Below, one piece after another: positions 14,804-21,630 of a stretch of DNA of 21,630 nucleotides (position 1 is the first letter of the stretch; every line of letters begins with the position of its first letter). The stretch covers positions 1 through 21,630 of the forward strand of contig CANNUY010000023.1 in assembly GCA_947525005.1 (NCBI GenBank), given 5' to 3'. Made by a program: the position numbers and the translations under genes. This DNA comes from an uncultured Candidatus Melainabacteria bacterium. Lineage in GTDB: Bacteria; Cyanobacteriota; Vampirovibrionia; Gastranaerophilales; Gastranaerophilaceae. The notes below the pieces were generated by a model. That model was given only the letters and a program-made list of their open reading frames with translations, ran no database searches and was not told the DNA's origin.

Positions 14804-15871
14804 TCACCAACTTATAAGCTCTCCACTTGCATCCGTAAAAGTCTCTAAGTATCTTCTTTTTAACCTTGTGCCATACTTAATATCTACACTTGGTAACTCT
14901 TCACCCATTAAACGCTTAACCTGTAGGTATGGCAAATTTAAGCCACCTGCAGCAAAAATTGAAACAGTAGCATCTATTCTTGGATTAATCTCTAAAAGTC
15001 TACAGCTGCCATCTTCTGCAAATTTAAAATCAATACCAATATTTCCATCTAAGCCAAGTTTTTCAACTACAGCCTCAGCAATGCTGTATGCTTCGTCGTT
15101 TTTCTCAAGTATAGATTCTTGAGTTATGCTCATCACCATAACAGGATTTCTTCTTCCTGCCATGTACAATACTTTGCCATTTTCTGCAACTAAATCAACA
15201 TCGTATTCATCACCAGATAAATACTCCATTACCATGAGCTCCGGAAAAATTTCTGCTTCTTCTAGTGTTTTCTTCATATCATCATAAGAAATATAAAAAG
15301 AATCCGGTTTTTCGTGCGCAAATATTTCATACTTTGATTTGCTATCGTCAATAATACGAACCCCTCGCGCACCACTGCTTTCAGTTAGTTTCACACAAAC
15401 TGGCTTGTCTGGATAACCTATTTTTCTAATCGCAGAATCAAAATCATCTATTGAATTTATTATTGAATATCTTGATACTGGTATCCCATGCGCACTCATA
15501 AATTCAAAAAGTCTCAATTTATTATTAGCAATATATAAGCTATCATTACGCGTCATGGAAACCTTAACGCCAGCTTCATCAAAACGCTTAATGTTTTCCA
15601 GCAGCACTGGCAATTCAGCAGACATTTGTGGCACAAAAATATCAACATGCTCCTTCTTACATATATCAAGCAGCACATCTACATACTTAGGATCTTTAGC
15701 TGCAGGTACAGTGTAAAATTTGTCTACTAAAAATTTATTAGTAGGATCATTGCTCATATCCCCACCAATGACAGTGATTTCACGCTCTCCATTATCCTTA
15801 AAGCACTTTATAATCCCGGGTGCAAACTGCGAACCACTTGCACTCATCATCACAGTAATAGGTTTCAACAT
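14804..15871 (-). CDS. ATP-grasp ligase (carbamoyl-phosphate-synthase-like / PylC-like)
   Basis: A 355-residue ATP-grasp enzyme: such proteins activate a carboxylate as acyl phosphate and join it to an amine or thiol. The N-terminal pre-grasp domain reads ITVMMSASGSQFAPGIIKCF. The ATP-binding part includes YPDKPVCVKLTESSGARGVR (the lysine and glycine-rich loop), MVMEYLSGDEYDVDLVAENG, and the metal-binding end with Asp 281 in GIDFKF and LLEINPRIDATVSIFAAGGL (Glu and Asn of LEINPR, residues 293-298). It resembles ATP-grasp proteins of polysaccharide loci annotated as CarB-like, but carries only one ATP-grasp unit. Start and upstream stop share a base (TAATG), with GGAGG seven bases upstream, so it is coupled to the PLP enzyme. 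The substrate is unknown: an amide between a uronic acid and an amine, or an aminoacyl group on an amino sugar, both fit. Confidence 0.85.
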   Translation of the reverse strand: MLKPITVMMSASGSQFAPGIIKCFKDNGEREITVIGGDMSNDPTNKFLVDKFYTVPAAKDPKYVDVLLDICKKEHVDIFVPQMSAELPVLLENIKRFDEAGVKVSMTRNDSLYIANNKLRLFEFMSAHGIPVSRYSIINSIDDFDSAIRKIGYPDKPVCVKLTESSGARGVRIIDDSKSKYEIFAHEKPDSFYISYDDMKKTLEEAEIFPELMVMEYLSGDEYDVDLVAENGKVLYMAGRRNPVMVMSITQESILEKNDEAYSIAEAVVEKLGLDGNIGIDFKFAEDGSCRLLEINPRIDATVSIFAAGGLNLPYLQVKRLMGEELPSVDIKYGTRLKRRYLETFTDASGELISW

Positions 15872-17076
15872 TATTGCGCCTCCACAGCTACAAATTCATA
15901 CGGAGCAAAAATATCCTCTAAGGTCTGCTCTCTTTTAATACAGCTAACGTTATCCTTCAACAACATATAAATAGGAATATCGGGATGAATAAAAGGAGGT
16001 TTATCAACAATGGAGTAACCACCAACATTATAAATTTCAACAATATCGCCTATTCCTAAGTTGCCAGTATATCCAGAATAAATAACATCTTGTTCCAAGC
16101 ATGTATAACCCACAAAGTCTACATCTTGATAGTTTTTGTCATTATTTACGTTTATTACCTTCATTGGTACTTTTTTCAAGCCGCAAATTTCGCCTACATT
16201 ATGAAAACTGCCATCTAGTAAAGCAAAATTCTTCCCTCGAATCTCCTTAATATCCAATACTTTCATAAATACATGAAAATATTTTGATACTATTGTTGTT
16301 CCAGGTTCCGTTATAAGCATAGGCTTTATCAGCTTATCGGAATAAAATTTCTGCATTTCGCAAGCAACAACATTAGCGTAATCGTCAAAACTAGGTGTAT
16401 CACCAAACTGTTCCTGTAATTCAGGATCGAGCTTTCCATACATTCCACTACCTAAATCAATATATTGCAGATTGTACAAGTTATGCTTCTCAACCAACTT
16501 CAACATACCAATGATTCTATTCTTCCAAGAGTCAAGACCTCTTGCGCGGCTAATATGGAAATGAAGTCCTCTCACTTGCAGATTTGGTATTTTATCCACT
16601 ATCGATAATGCATTTTGAAAATCACCATTTTCACTATCCAAACCAAACCTTGAATGAAGACCATTACCGATATCAAAGTTAACTCTTATGCCAATCTCTA
16701 ATTTTTTATCAGGATTATTCTCAGCTATCGAGCAAACCTGTTCCAACTCCCTAAAATTATCAATATTAAGAAGTCCACCATTTAAAAGGCAGTGCTCTAA
16801 CATACTTCCTTTGCCTGGTCCATTGTAAACAATTTTTTGTGGAGCATATCCTATTTTCAGAGCTAACGAATACTCCATATCTGATACAACTTCCGCATAT
16901 CCTCCAAGGCTTTTTACCAAACTACAAACAGCAGGTGTGTAATTTGTTTTAAAGGAATAAGCTATTTGGTAATTCTCATATATTGCTTTCATCGAGTTTT
17001 CTAAGTCCTTATAGTTCTTAATAAACTCATCTGCATAAAACATATAATATGGTGTTTTTAATTCTTTGCTACTCAT
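15871..17076 (-). CDS. PLP-dependent decarboxylase-like enzyme, alanine-racemase fold (LysA/ornithine decarboxylase superfamily)
   Basis: A 401-residue fold-type III PLP enzyme. The N-terminal barrel has YSFKTNYTPAVCSLVKSLGG, with Lys 43 in the position that binds PLP, then EVVSDMEYSLALKIGY and KIVYNGPGKG, all as in diaminopimelate decarboxylase. HFHISRA and YIDLGSGMYG follow. The C-terminal domain has YTCLEQDVIYSG, where Cys 326 and Asp 330 match the C-x-x-x-D catalytic pair of the family, and GGYSIVDKPPF. The usual EPGR, whose Arg helps hold the PLP phosphate, reads EPGTT here. Biosynthetic lysA is not expected inside a capsule operon, so this probably acts on a special amino acid. I chose ATG 17076 (GGAG seven bases upstream) over ATG 17082 (GGAG only one base away). 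It overlaps the ATP-grasp gene by one base. Confidence 0.85.
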   Translation of the reverse strand: MSSKELKTPYYMFYADEFIKNYKDLENSMKAIYENYQIAYSFKTNYTPAVCSLVKSLGGYAEVVSDMEYSLALKIGYAPQKIVYNGPGKGSMLEHCLLNGGLLNIDNFRELEQVCSIAENNPDKKLEIGIRVNFDIGNGLHSRFGLDSENGDFQNALSIVDKIPNLQVRGLHFHISRARGLDSWKNRIIGMLKLVEKHNLYNLQYIDLGSGMYGKLDPELQEQFGDTPSFDDYANVVACEMQKFYSDKLIKPMLITEPGTTIVSKYFHVFMKVLDIKEIRGKNFALLDGSFHNVGEICGLKKVPMKVINVNNDKNYQDVDFVGYTCLEQDVIYSGYTGNLGIGDIVEIYNVGGYSIVDKPPFIHPDIPIYMLLKDNVSCIKREQTLEDIFAPYEFVAVEAQ

Positions 17077-17095
17077 CTTCATGCTCCACTAGTAA

Positions 17096-17761
17096 TCAAT
17101 TAATTTCAATCCCCATTGCAGCCCATTTAGCTTTTTCCTCAGGGGTAAAATTTTTTCCAGCACGGTATTTATTTAACATAGGTCTGTCATCAGCGCCATA
17201 ATTATGCTGCATTCTCTTATATAAAATAATAAAAGTATAAAACAAAACTTTTACATCCAGTGCCAAGGAAACGTTTTCAGCATAATATACTTCATATTTG
17301 AGCTGAGTTTCCCAATCGCATTGGCACTCACCACATAAACTATCTGGTGGCAATAAGCCGCCTCTCACTTTGTGTGCTTTTCTTTCTTCCTCGTTATAAT
17401 ACGGAAGATAAAATTTTGGTTGAGGACGAGGCCCTATAATAGACATATCGCCTTTCAATATAGAGAACAATTCAGGCAGTTCATCTAACGATGTAGAGCG
17501 CAATGCAATGCCAAACTTTGTTAAACGCTTCTCTTCACTTAAAAGTTCACCATTTTTGTCCCTCTCATTTGTCATAGACCTAAATTTGTAAAGTCTAAAT
17601 ATTTTTTCGTCCTTACCTATACGCTCCTGAGAAAACAACACTGGTCTTCCCATGCCATGCCATACCATCAAAGATAAAACTATATATAGAGGTGACAATA
17701 CAATAATGCCTGCTAACGACAAGACAATATCTAGAAATCTTTTAAAAAAACATCTATACAA
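17096..17761 (-). CDS. initiating phosphosugar (undecaprenyl-phosphate) transferase, PglC-like
   Basis: Member of the bacterial sugar transferase family (monotopic phosphoglycosyl transferase) that moves a sugar-phosphate from a UDP-sugar to undecaprenyl phosphate, starting repeat-unit assembly. It is short, PglC-like, with a single N-terminal re-entrant hydrophobic segment (LDIVLSLAGIIVLSPLYIVL). It then has VLFSQERIG, FRLYKFRSMTNER, RSTSLDELPELFSILKGDMS with the catalytic Asp-Glu pair, and IIGPRPQPKFYLPYY. The C-terminus ends AKWAAMGIEIN. The TTG at 17761 (MYRCFFKRFLDI) has GGAG eight bases upstream and matches the family's usual start. A GTG at 17770 overlaps the PIG-L stop (GTGA), but its GGA is adjacent; either could be used. 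With PglF and PglD upstream, the primed sugar is probably a bacillosamine-like or other UDP-HexNAc derivative (inference). Confidence 0.92.
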   Translation of the reverse strand: MYRCFFKRFLDIVLSLAGIIVLSPLYIVLSLMVWHGMGRPVLFSQERIGKDEKIFRLYKFRSMTNERDKNGELLSEEKRLTKFGIALRSTSLDELPELFSILKGDMSIIGPRPQPKFYLPYYNEEERKAHKVRGGLLPPDSLCGECQCDWETQLKYEVYYAENVSLALDVKVLFYTFIILYKRMQHNYGADDRPMLNKYRAGKNFTPEEKAKWAAMGIEIN

Positions 17762-17766
17762 ACAAA

Positions 17767-18444
17767 TCACTCCACTATTCTTCTCAAAACACTCTCAAAC
17801 GCCTCTGCATACTTGCAGCCTGCCTGCGCACCTCTGTAAGCCGCAAGTCCTTCCAATGCTTCATTAGAACGCGGATGCGGATATGCACGCATAACTCCCT
17901 TATATGCAGCCAAAGCCTTAAGCTTGACCTCTAATCCATCTCTACCAACTTCGAAATAGGTATTAGCTCTGAAATCATTTGCGGACGAATCAATGGACCA
18001 TTCTGTAGAAGAAGGAACTTCCATATATAAGAGTTCCTTCAAGCCAGGTACATCATCCCTCCTTTGGAACAATCTGCATGCAGCCTGCGCAGCATAAGAC
18101 GTCATAACATGATCATTATTGGTATCAGCAGGATGATGCGTGATAATAGCATCCGCCTTAAAATCCATAATGCATTTCTCGATAAACTGCACCAGCTCCA
18201 AATGCGGTACAGTGTTCATCTTGATATTTGGGAAGTCTGCATGATAGGTCTTCGTCACACCTAAAATATCCAGCGCTTCCTTTTCGTCATCAGCTAAGCT
18301 CGAAGACAAATCCTTACGCGCAGCAGCCTGACTGACCATAATTGCGACCGCAACCTCATGTCCCTGTTTAATCAACTTATGAATCGTTGCTCCAGCACCC
18401 AAAACCTCATCGTCCGGATGCGCAACTACTACCAAATAATTCAT
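17767..18444 (-). CDS. PIG-L family deacetylase
   Basis: A 225-residue zinc-dependent N-deacetylase of the LmbE/PIG-L/MshB fold. The zinc site is AHPDDE at residues 8-13 (His 9, Asp 12), with the third ligand in HHPADTNNDH (His 112), and a basic YPHPRSNEAL near the end. Family members remove N-acetyl groups from GlcNAc-type substrates, free or on lipid or nucleotide carriers. ATG at 18444 has GAAGG seven bases upstream. It lies 27 bp after the PglD-like gene and overlaps the initiating transferase by 4 bp, a place where PglC/PglD loci would carry or lead to the aminotransferase. It may expose an amine on the first sugar, which an acyltransferase or the ATP-grasp enzyme could then modify; this is inference. 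Confidence 0.9.
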   Translation of the reverse strand: MNYLVVVAHPDDEVLGAGATIHKLIKQGHEVAVAIMVSQAAARKDLSSSLADDEKEALDILGVTKTYHADFPNIKMNTVPHLELVQFIEKCIMDFKADAIITHHPADTNNDHVMTSYAAQAACRLFQRRDDVPGLKELLYMEVPSSTEWSIDSSANDFRANTYFEVGRDGLEVKLKALAAYKGVMRAYPHPRSNEALEGLAAYRGAQAGCKYAEAFESVLRRIVE

Positions 18445-18471
18445 GCTCTAACCTTCTTTGCTTTATAAAAA

Positions 18472-18969
18472 TTAATATCCTTTCACAACCTGCCCGGCCT
18501 CAAGCTTCGTTTCCTTTGCTACAAAGCTGCCAGCCTTACAAATTGCCCCTGCATTCACATGCACACAATCTTCCAAAACTACATCATGGTCAACAATAGC
18601 ACCAACAGAAATAATACAGCCAACGCCAACTCTGCTGTTCACATTAACAATAGCCTTTGGCTCTACCACTGTTCCCTCGCCTATAACTGCTGTTTTGCTG
18701 ATATAGGCTGTCGGATGAAGCAATGCAGGAATTTCAAATCCTTCTTGCTCTAACATTTGCAGTAGTTCATTGCGGAACTTATTATTGCCAATGCCTACAA
18801 AGGCTGCTTGATACTCTTGCACAAAGCGTTTTGAATCAGCAATCTTACCGATGGCTTCAGCACTGTTATCATCAAGAAAAGCTATCTTGTCATAGCCAAG
18901 CGCTTCAGCAATCTCTTTAACAACCCTGCCATGACCGCCAGCACCGATAATTAGTAAGTTTTTAGACAT
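18472..18969 (-). CDS. sugar acyltransferase, PglD/NeuD-like, short form
   Basis: A 165-residue enzyme with the PglD layout. The Rossmann-like N-terminus (LLIIGAGGHGRVVKEIAEAL, IAFLDDN, AAFVGIGNNKFRNELLQML) binds the nucleotide-sugar side. A left-handed beta-helix follows (ALLHPTAYISKTAVIGEGTV, VEPKAIVNVNSRVGVGCIIS, VGAIVDHDVVLEDCVHVNAG). VDHDVVLEDCVHV carries the catalytic and substrate-binding His residues. PglD acetylates the 4-amine of a UDP-4-amino sugar; NeuD-type relatives O-acetylate. It is shorter than usual (about 195-215 residues), ending soon after AKETKLEAGQVV, without the final V-x-G-x-P-A-K tail, but the core is intact. ATG at 18969 has AGAGG eight bases upstream and is 14 bp from the dehydratase stop, so the two act together. 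Confidence 0.87.
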   Translation of the reverse strand: MSKNLLIIGAGGHGRVVKEIAEALGYDKIAFLDDNSAEAIGKIADSKRFVQEYQAAFVGIGNNKFRNELLQMLEQEGFEIPALLHPTAYISKTAVIGEGTVVEPKAIVNVNSRVGVGCIISVGAIVDHDVVLEDCVHVNAGAICKAGSFVAKETKLEAGQVVKGY

Positions 18970-18983
18970 ATCTCTTACCTCTA

Positions 18984-20948
18984 TTACATAACCTTCGCAT
19001 TCTGCATCTCTGCTGCCTCCGCAGCCTTGCAGTTTACCTCTTCCGGCGTTTTGTACGTCGGCACAACCTTGCGCATAGCAGCACGCACTGTTTCATCATC
19101 GTTAGACTTAATCGCTTCTCTTAAAAGCTCCAGCCTGCTCTGCAAGTCCTCCATGCTTATCGGCTCGTCCTTCTCAATGAAAATTAGGTCGTTATCCGTC
19201 TTGCGCAGCGTTTCGCTCTTCACGAGCAACTCCTCATAAAGCTTCTCGCCAGGTCGCAGACCTGTCTCGACAATCTCGATATCCCGGTCAGGCTCCAGAC
19301 CGCTGAGCTTAATCATGTTCAGCGCCAAATCGTAAATACGAATCGGCTGCCCCATGTCCAGCACGAACAGCTCGCCGTTTTTCGCAATCGCGCCGCTGTG
19401 CAGCACGAGCTGGCTGGCTTCGGGAATCGTCATAAAGTAGCGGATGATGCGCTTGTCTGTCAGCGTAATCGGTCCGCCGTTGGCGATCTGGCGCTTGAAC
19501 AGCGGAATAACGCTGCCCGCGCTGCCCAGCACGTTGCCAAAGCGCGTATCGCTGAACACGACCTTGCTGCCGCTGGCGCTATGCGCTCTCGCGATAATCT
19601 CGCACATGCGCTTCGTCGCGCCCATGATATTCGTGGGGTTGACCGCCTTGTCGGTCGAAACCATCATAAAACGGCTGACGTTATATTCTTCACACAGCTG
19701 AATCACGTTCAGTGTGCCAAAGACGTTGTTTTCCACTGCCTCAATACAGTTCTTCTCCATGAGCGGCACATGCTTATGCGCGGCTGCATGAATAACGATA
19801 TGCGGCCTGTATTCCTCCATAATGCGGCGCATCGCCGTTTCGCTGCAGATGCTCGCGATTTCCACCTTAAAGTTAAGCTTGCCCTCATAGCGTAAGCGCA
19901 GCTCCTGCTGCAAATCGTACACGCCGTTCTCATAAATATCGAGCGCGATAATCTGCTTCGGCGCCATCTTCGCCAGCTGTCGGCACATCTCGCTACCAAT
20001 GCTGCCACCACCGCCCGTCACGAGGATAACCTTATCCTTGTAATAGCTTTCCACCAGCTCGTTGTTAACCACAATTGGCTGACGGAAAAGCAGCTCGTCG
20101 ATATCGAATTCACGCAGCATACGCTTGCCGCTTTTGGCAATGTCTGCTACCGAAAAGTCGTAAACCTTTACCTTATAACCGGCGTTGCGATAGAGCGTGA
20201 ACAGCGTTTCCTTCTTCGTATTCACGATGTTGGTAATCGCAAAAACGATTTCCTGCACGCCCATCTCCTTGAGCTCATCGAGCGCTTCCTCGCCCTCTGC
20301 CAACACCGGCAGGCCCATAACCTCGCGCCCTTCCTTATTCTCGTCCTGGTCAATGAAGCATACCGGAATATAGGCCGCACTGTCGTTGCTGAACAGCTCA
20401 TCTGCCAGCACCGCGCCCAAGCGTCCGGCGCCGAGAATCGCCACGCGGATGCGTTTGTTCTCATTGCGACGTTCCTTGATAACCGTCTCGCCTGCGAACA
20501 GCACAAGCAGCCAGCGCAGCACCTCGCCCCTCCTGTTCTTGCGCACGCCAAAGCGGTAACAATATCGATACATCAGGCGCATACCGACCGCTCCCAAAAG
20601 ATTCAGCAGGATAATCAGCAGCCAGTTCTGGCTTTCCAGATTGTGCAGACCACACAGGTACTTCAGCGGAAAGTAGAACAGCAGCGCTACGCTATCCGTT
20701 GCAAAAAGGCGCATATACACATGCACACCGCCGTAGCGGATGATCATGCTATACACCTTGCCCACTACTCGGCAAAACAGTAGGCAAAGCAGCGTCGCCA
20801 CAATCGTTATCAGCAGCTCTGACGCAGATTTCATTCTCGTACCATACAGGCTAATCATGAACGCCACAACGCACAGATAAATCACTATGTCATAAAACAT
20901 CAGCTGCCAGCGTATTCTTAACTTTTTCTCCATCAAATCAATACTCAT
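18984..20948 (-). CDS. membrane-bound UDP-HexNAc 4,6-dehydratase, PglF/CapD/WbpM family
   Basis: A 654-residue protein with the full long-form layout. Four N-terminal membrane helices (about residues 18-36, 44-62, 84-100, 106-124) come first, then a CoA-binding-like Rossmann domain starting VAILGAGRLGAVLADELF (169-186), then the catalytic short-chain-dehydrogenase domain. That domain has VTGGGGSIGSE (310-320), HAAAHKHVPLME (387-398), the large-SDR catalytic STDKAVNPTN (431-440, where Met/Thr-Asp-Lys replaces the usual Tyr) and GATKRMCE. The family removes water from UDP-GlcNAc to give UDP-4-keto-6-deoxy sugar, the first step to bacillosamine, FucNAc or QuiNAc. ATG at 20948 follows AAGGTG. Composition is GC-rich, unlike the cassette to its left. 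PglD- and PglC-like genes follow but no aminotransferase. Stereochemistry (C5-retaining versus inverting) cannot be read reliably. Confidence 0.93.
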   Translation of the reverse strand: MSIDLMEKKLRIRWQLMFYDIVIYLCVVAFMISLYGTRMKSASELLITIVATLLCLLFCRVVGKVYSMIIRYGGVHVYMRLFATDSVALLFYFPLKYLCGLHNLESQNWLLIILLNLLGAVGMRLMYRYCYRFGVRKNRRGEVLRWLLVLFAGETVIKERRNENKRIRVAILGAGRLGAVLADELFSNDSAAYIPVCFIDQDENKEGREVMGLPVLAEGEEALDELKEMGVQEIVFAITNIVNTKKETLFTLYRNAGYKVKVYDFSVADIAKSGKRMLREFDIDELLFRQPIVVNNELVESYYKDKVILVTGGGGSIGSEMCRQLAKMAPKQIIALDIYENGVYDLQQELRLRYEGKLNFKVEIASICSETAMRRIMEEYRPHIVIHAAAHKHVPLMEKNCIEAVENNVFGTLNVIQLCEEYNVSRFMMVSTDKAVNPTNIMGATKRMCEIIARAHSASGSKVVFSDTRFGNVLGSAGSVIPLFKRQIANGGPITLTDKRIIRYFMTIPEASQLVLHSGAIAKNGELFVLDMGQPIRIYDLALNMIKLSGLEPDRDIEIVETGLRPGEKLYEELLVKSETLRKTDNDLIFIEKDEPISMEDLQSRLELLREAIKSNDDETVRAAMRKVVPTYKTPEEVNCKAAEAAEMQNAKVM

Positions 20949-21030
20949 AAAAACACCTTAAATCTCAAATCTTCCCTTACTTCCTCAAAACAGCAGCTTT
21001 TCTTCTTTTCACTACTTCAACAACGCAAAA

Positions 21031-21630
21031 TTACCAATGCCTTACTTTCCATCGTCCCCCCCCACGTGCACTTTCGTGTCCATAATAGTAATAATACCCA
21101 TAGCCATAGCCGTGATGCTCACTGCGCACCTTGTTCAGCACTACGCCGAGGATATTCGCACCGGCGTTAACGAGCTGGTTCTTCACCTCGCGCGCCATCT
21201 CCACCTTGATTTCTCCGCTGTCGATAACCAGAATTAGGCCATCCACCATGCGACTTAATACCAAAGCATCAGTAACCGGCAGCACAGGCGGCGTGTCGAT
21301 AAGCACGTAATCGTACTCTTCTTTCGCACGCTGCAAAATGTTCTGCATGCGCTCGCTGCCCAGCAGCTCGCTCGGGTTCGGCGGAATCACGCCTGCGGTC
21401 AATGCGTCGAGGCCTTCGATAGCTGTTGCTTGCACAGCGTCATCAACTGCTGTGCCCATGCTGATACAGCTCGAAAGGCCAACCTTGTTAGATAAATTAA
21501 AGTTCTTGTGTACAGTCGGATTACGCATATCGCAGTCGATCAGCAGCACGCTTTTACCTGCCTGCGTCAAAACGATGGCCAAGTTTGCCACCGTCATGCT
21601 CTTGCCTTCGTTCGGCGTGCAGCTGGTGAT
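21031..21630 (-). CDS. CpsD/CapB-family bacterial tyrosine kinase (N-terminus beyond window)
   Basis: About 199 C-terminal residues are visible; the frame is open to the right edge. The Walker A loop (TPNEGKSMTVANLAIVL), Walker A' (VLLIDCDMRNPTVHKNF) and Walker B (DYVLIDTPPVLPVTDALV) are those of BY-kinases, which autophosphorylate on C-terminal tyrosines and, with a Wzz-type membrane activator, control polymer length and export. The C-terminus has seven tyrosines in GYGYGYYYYYG, the usual phosphorylation cluster, after NKVRSEHH. The tail ARGGGRWKVRHW is read through a G8 tract, and a one-base change would alter it (see findings). The window does not show whether a Wzz domain is fused or separate. 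The next gene, the dehydratase, starts 82 bp downstream. Confidence 0.92.
   Translation of the reverse strand: MTSCTPNEGKSMTVANLAIVLTQAGKSVLLIDCDMRNPTVHKNFNLSNKVGLSSCISMGTAVDDAVQATAIEGLDALTAGVIPPNPSELLGSERMQNILQRAKEEYDYVLIDTPPVLPVTDALVLSRMVDGLILVIDSGEIKVEMAREVKNQLVNAGANILGVVLNKVRSEHHGYGYGYYYYYGHESARGGGRWKVRHW
21056..21063. repeat. homopolymer of eight C (G8 on the coding strand) in the kinase C-terminus
   Basis: An uninterrupted run of eight cytosines on the plus strand lies eleven codons before the kinase stop, right after the tyrosine cluster. It is the longest G/C homopolymer I noticed in the window and is long enough for replication slippage or for a sequencing length error. Confidence 0.8.

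Noticed and set aside
15871..17076. Biosynthetic diaminopimelate decarboxylase (lysA)
   Set aside because: The fold and catalytic residues match, but EPGR is altered, the gene overlaps an ATP-grasp gene and it sits inside a capsule operon, so a lysine-pathway role is unlikely.
19398..20655. Long ORFs in other frames and on the opposite strand within the dehydratase gene
   Set aside because: They result from GC-rich codon use in the 654-residue dehydratase, which accounts for the whole stretch.
21031..21237. Plus-strand 66-codon ORF at the right edge
   Set aside because: Opposite strand of the tyrosine-kinase C-terminus, with no ribosome site and a start inside the repetitive tyrosine-rich region.
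1..21630. CRISPR array, tRNA/rRNA genes, intact insertion sequence or phage attachment site
   Set aside because: No regularly spaced repeats, cloverleaf sequence, transposase or integrase gene, or terminal repeats were found on reading both strands.

Overview
The window is one end of a surface-polysaccharide (capsule or exopolysaccharide) locus. Every gene I can support lies on the minus strand, so transcription runs from the right edge (21630) to the left edge (1). Short spacings, GTGA/TAATG overlaps, TTG and GTG starts, GGAGG-type ribosome sites and the gene families (CpsD-type tyrosine kinase, PglF/CapD dehydratase, EpsG-type polymerase, FrhB-like protein beside a pyruvyl transferase) suggest a Firmicutes-type bacterium. 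My best guess is a Negativicutes-like gut organism, but nothing here fixes the genus. Base composition is mosaic. The two ends (about 1-1.95 kb and 18.5-21.6 kb) look GC-balanced to GC-rich, while about 2.2-17.7 kb is clearly AT-rich, as expected for a swapped serotype-specific cassette between conserved flanks.

Right part (21.6-15.9 kb): the 3' part of a CpsD/CapB tyrosine kinase with a C-terminal tyrosine cluster and a G8 tract; a membrane PglF/CapD-type UDP-HexNAc 4,6-dehydratase; a PglD-like acyltransferase; a PIG-L deacetylase; a PglC-like initiating phosphosugar transferase; and a fold-III PLP decarboxylase-like enzyme overlapping an ATP-grasp ligase. The sugar aminotransferase (PglE) expected with PglF/PglD/PglC is absent. 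The decarboxylase/ATP-grasp pair suggests an amine or amino-acid-derived decoration.

Middle part (15.9-4.9 kb): three GT-B glycosyltransferases, two hexapeptide acyltransferases, an EpsG-like Wzy polymerase, a polysaccharide pyruvyl transferase family protein, a Wzx flippase and a ferredoxin/FrhB-type protein. Together they would assemble, decorate, export and polymerise the repeat unit.

Left part (4.9-1 kb): a damaged zone followed by conserved precursor genes. It holds a membrane protein with an HEIGH motif, a small membrane ORF interrupted by an in-frame amber codon, a serine-acetyltransferase-like remnant, a PD-(D/E)XK-like gene broken at two A6 runs, and a phosphoglucomutase scar in which the first and last parts of the enzyme are joined. 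After it come intact galU and a UDP-glucuronate-epimerase-like gene cut by the window edge. No rRNA, tRNA, CRISPR array or intact insertion sequence was seen.
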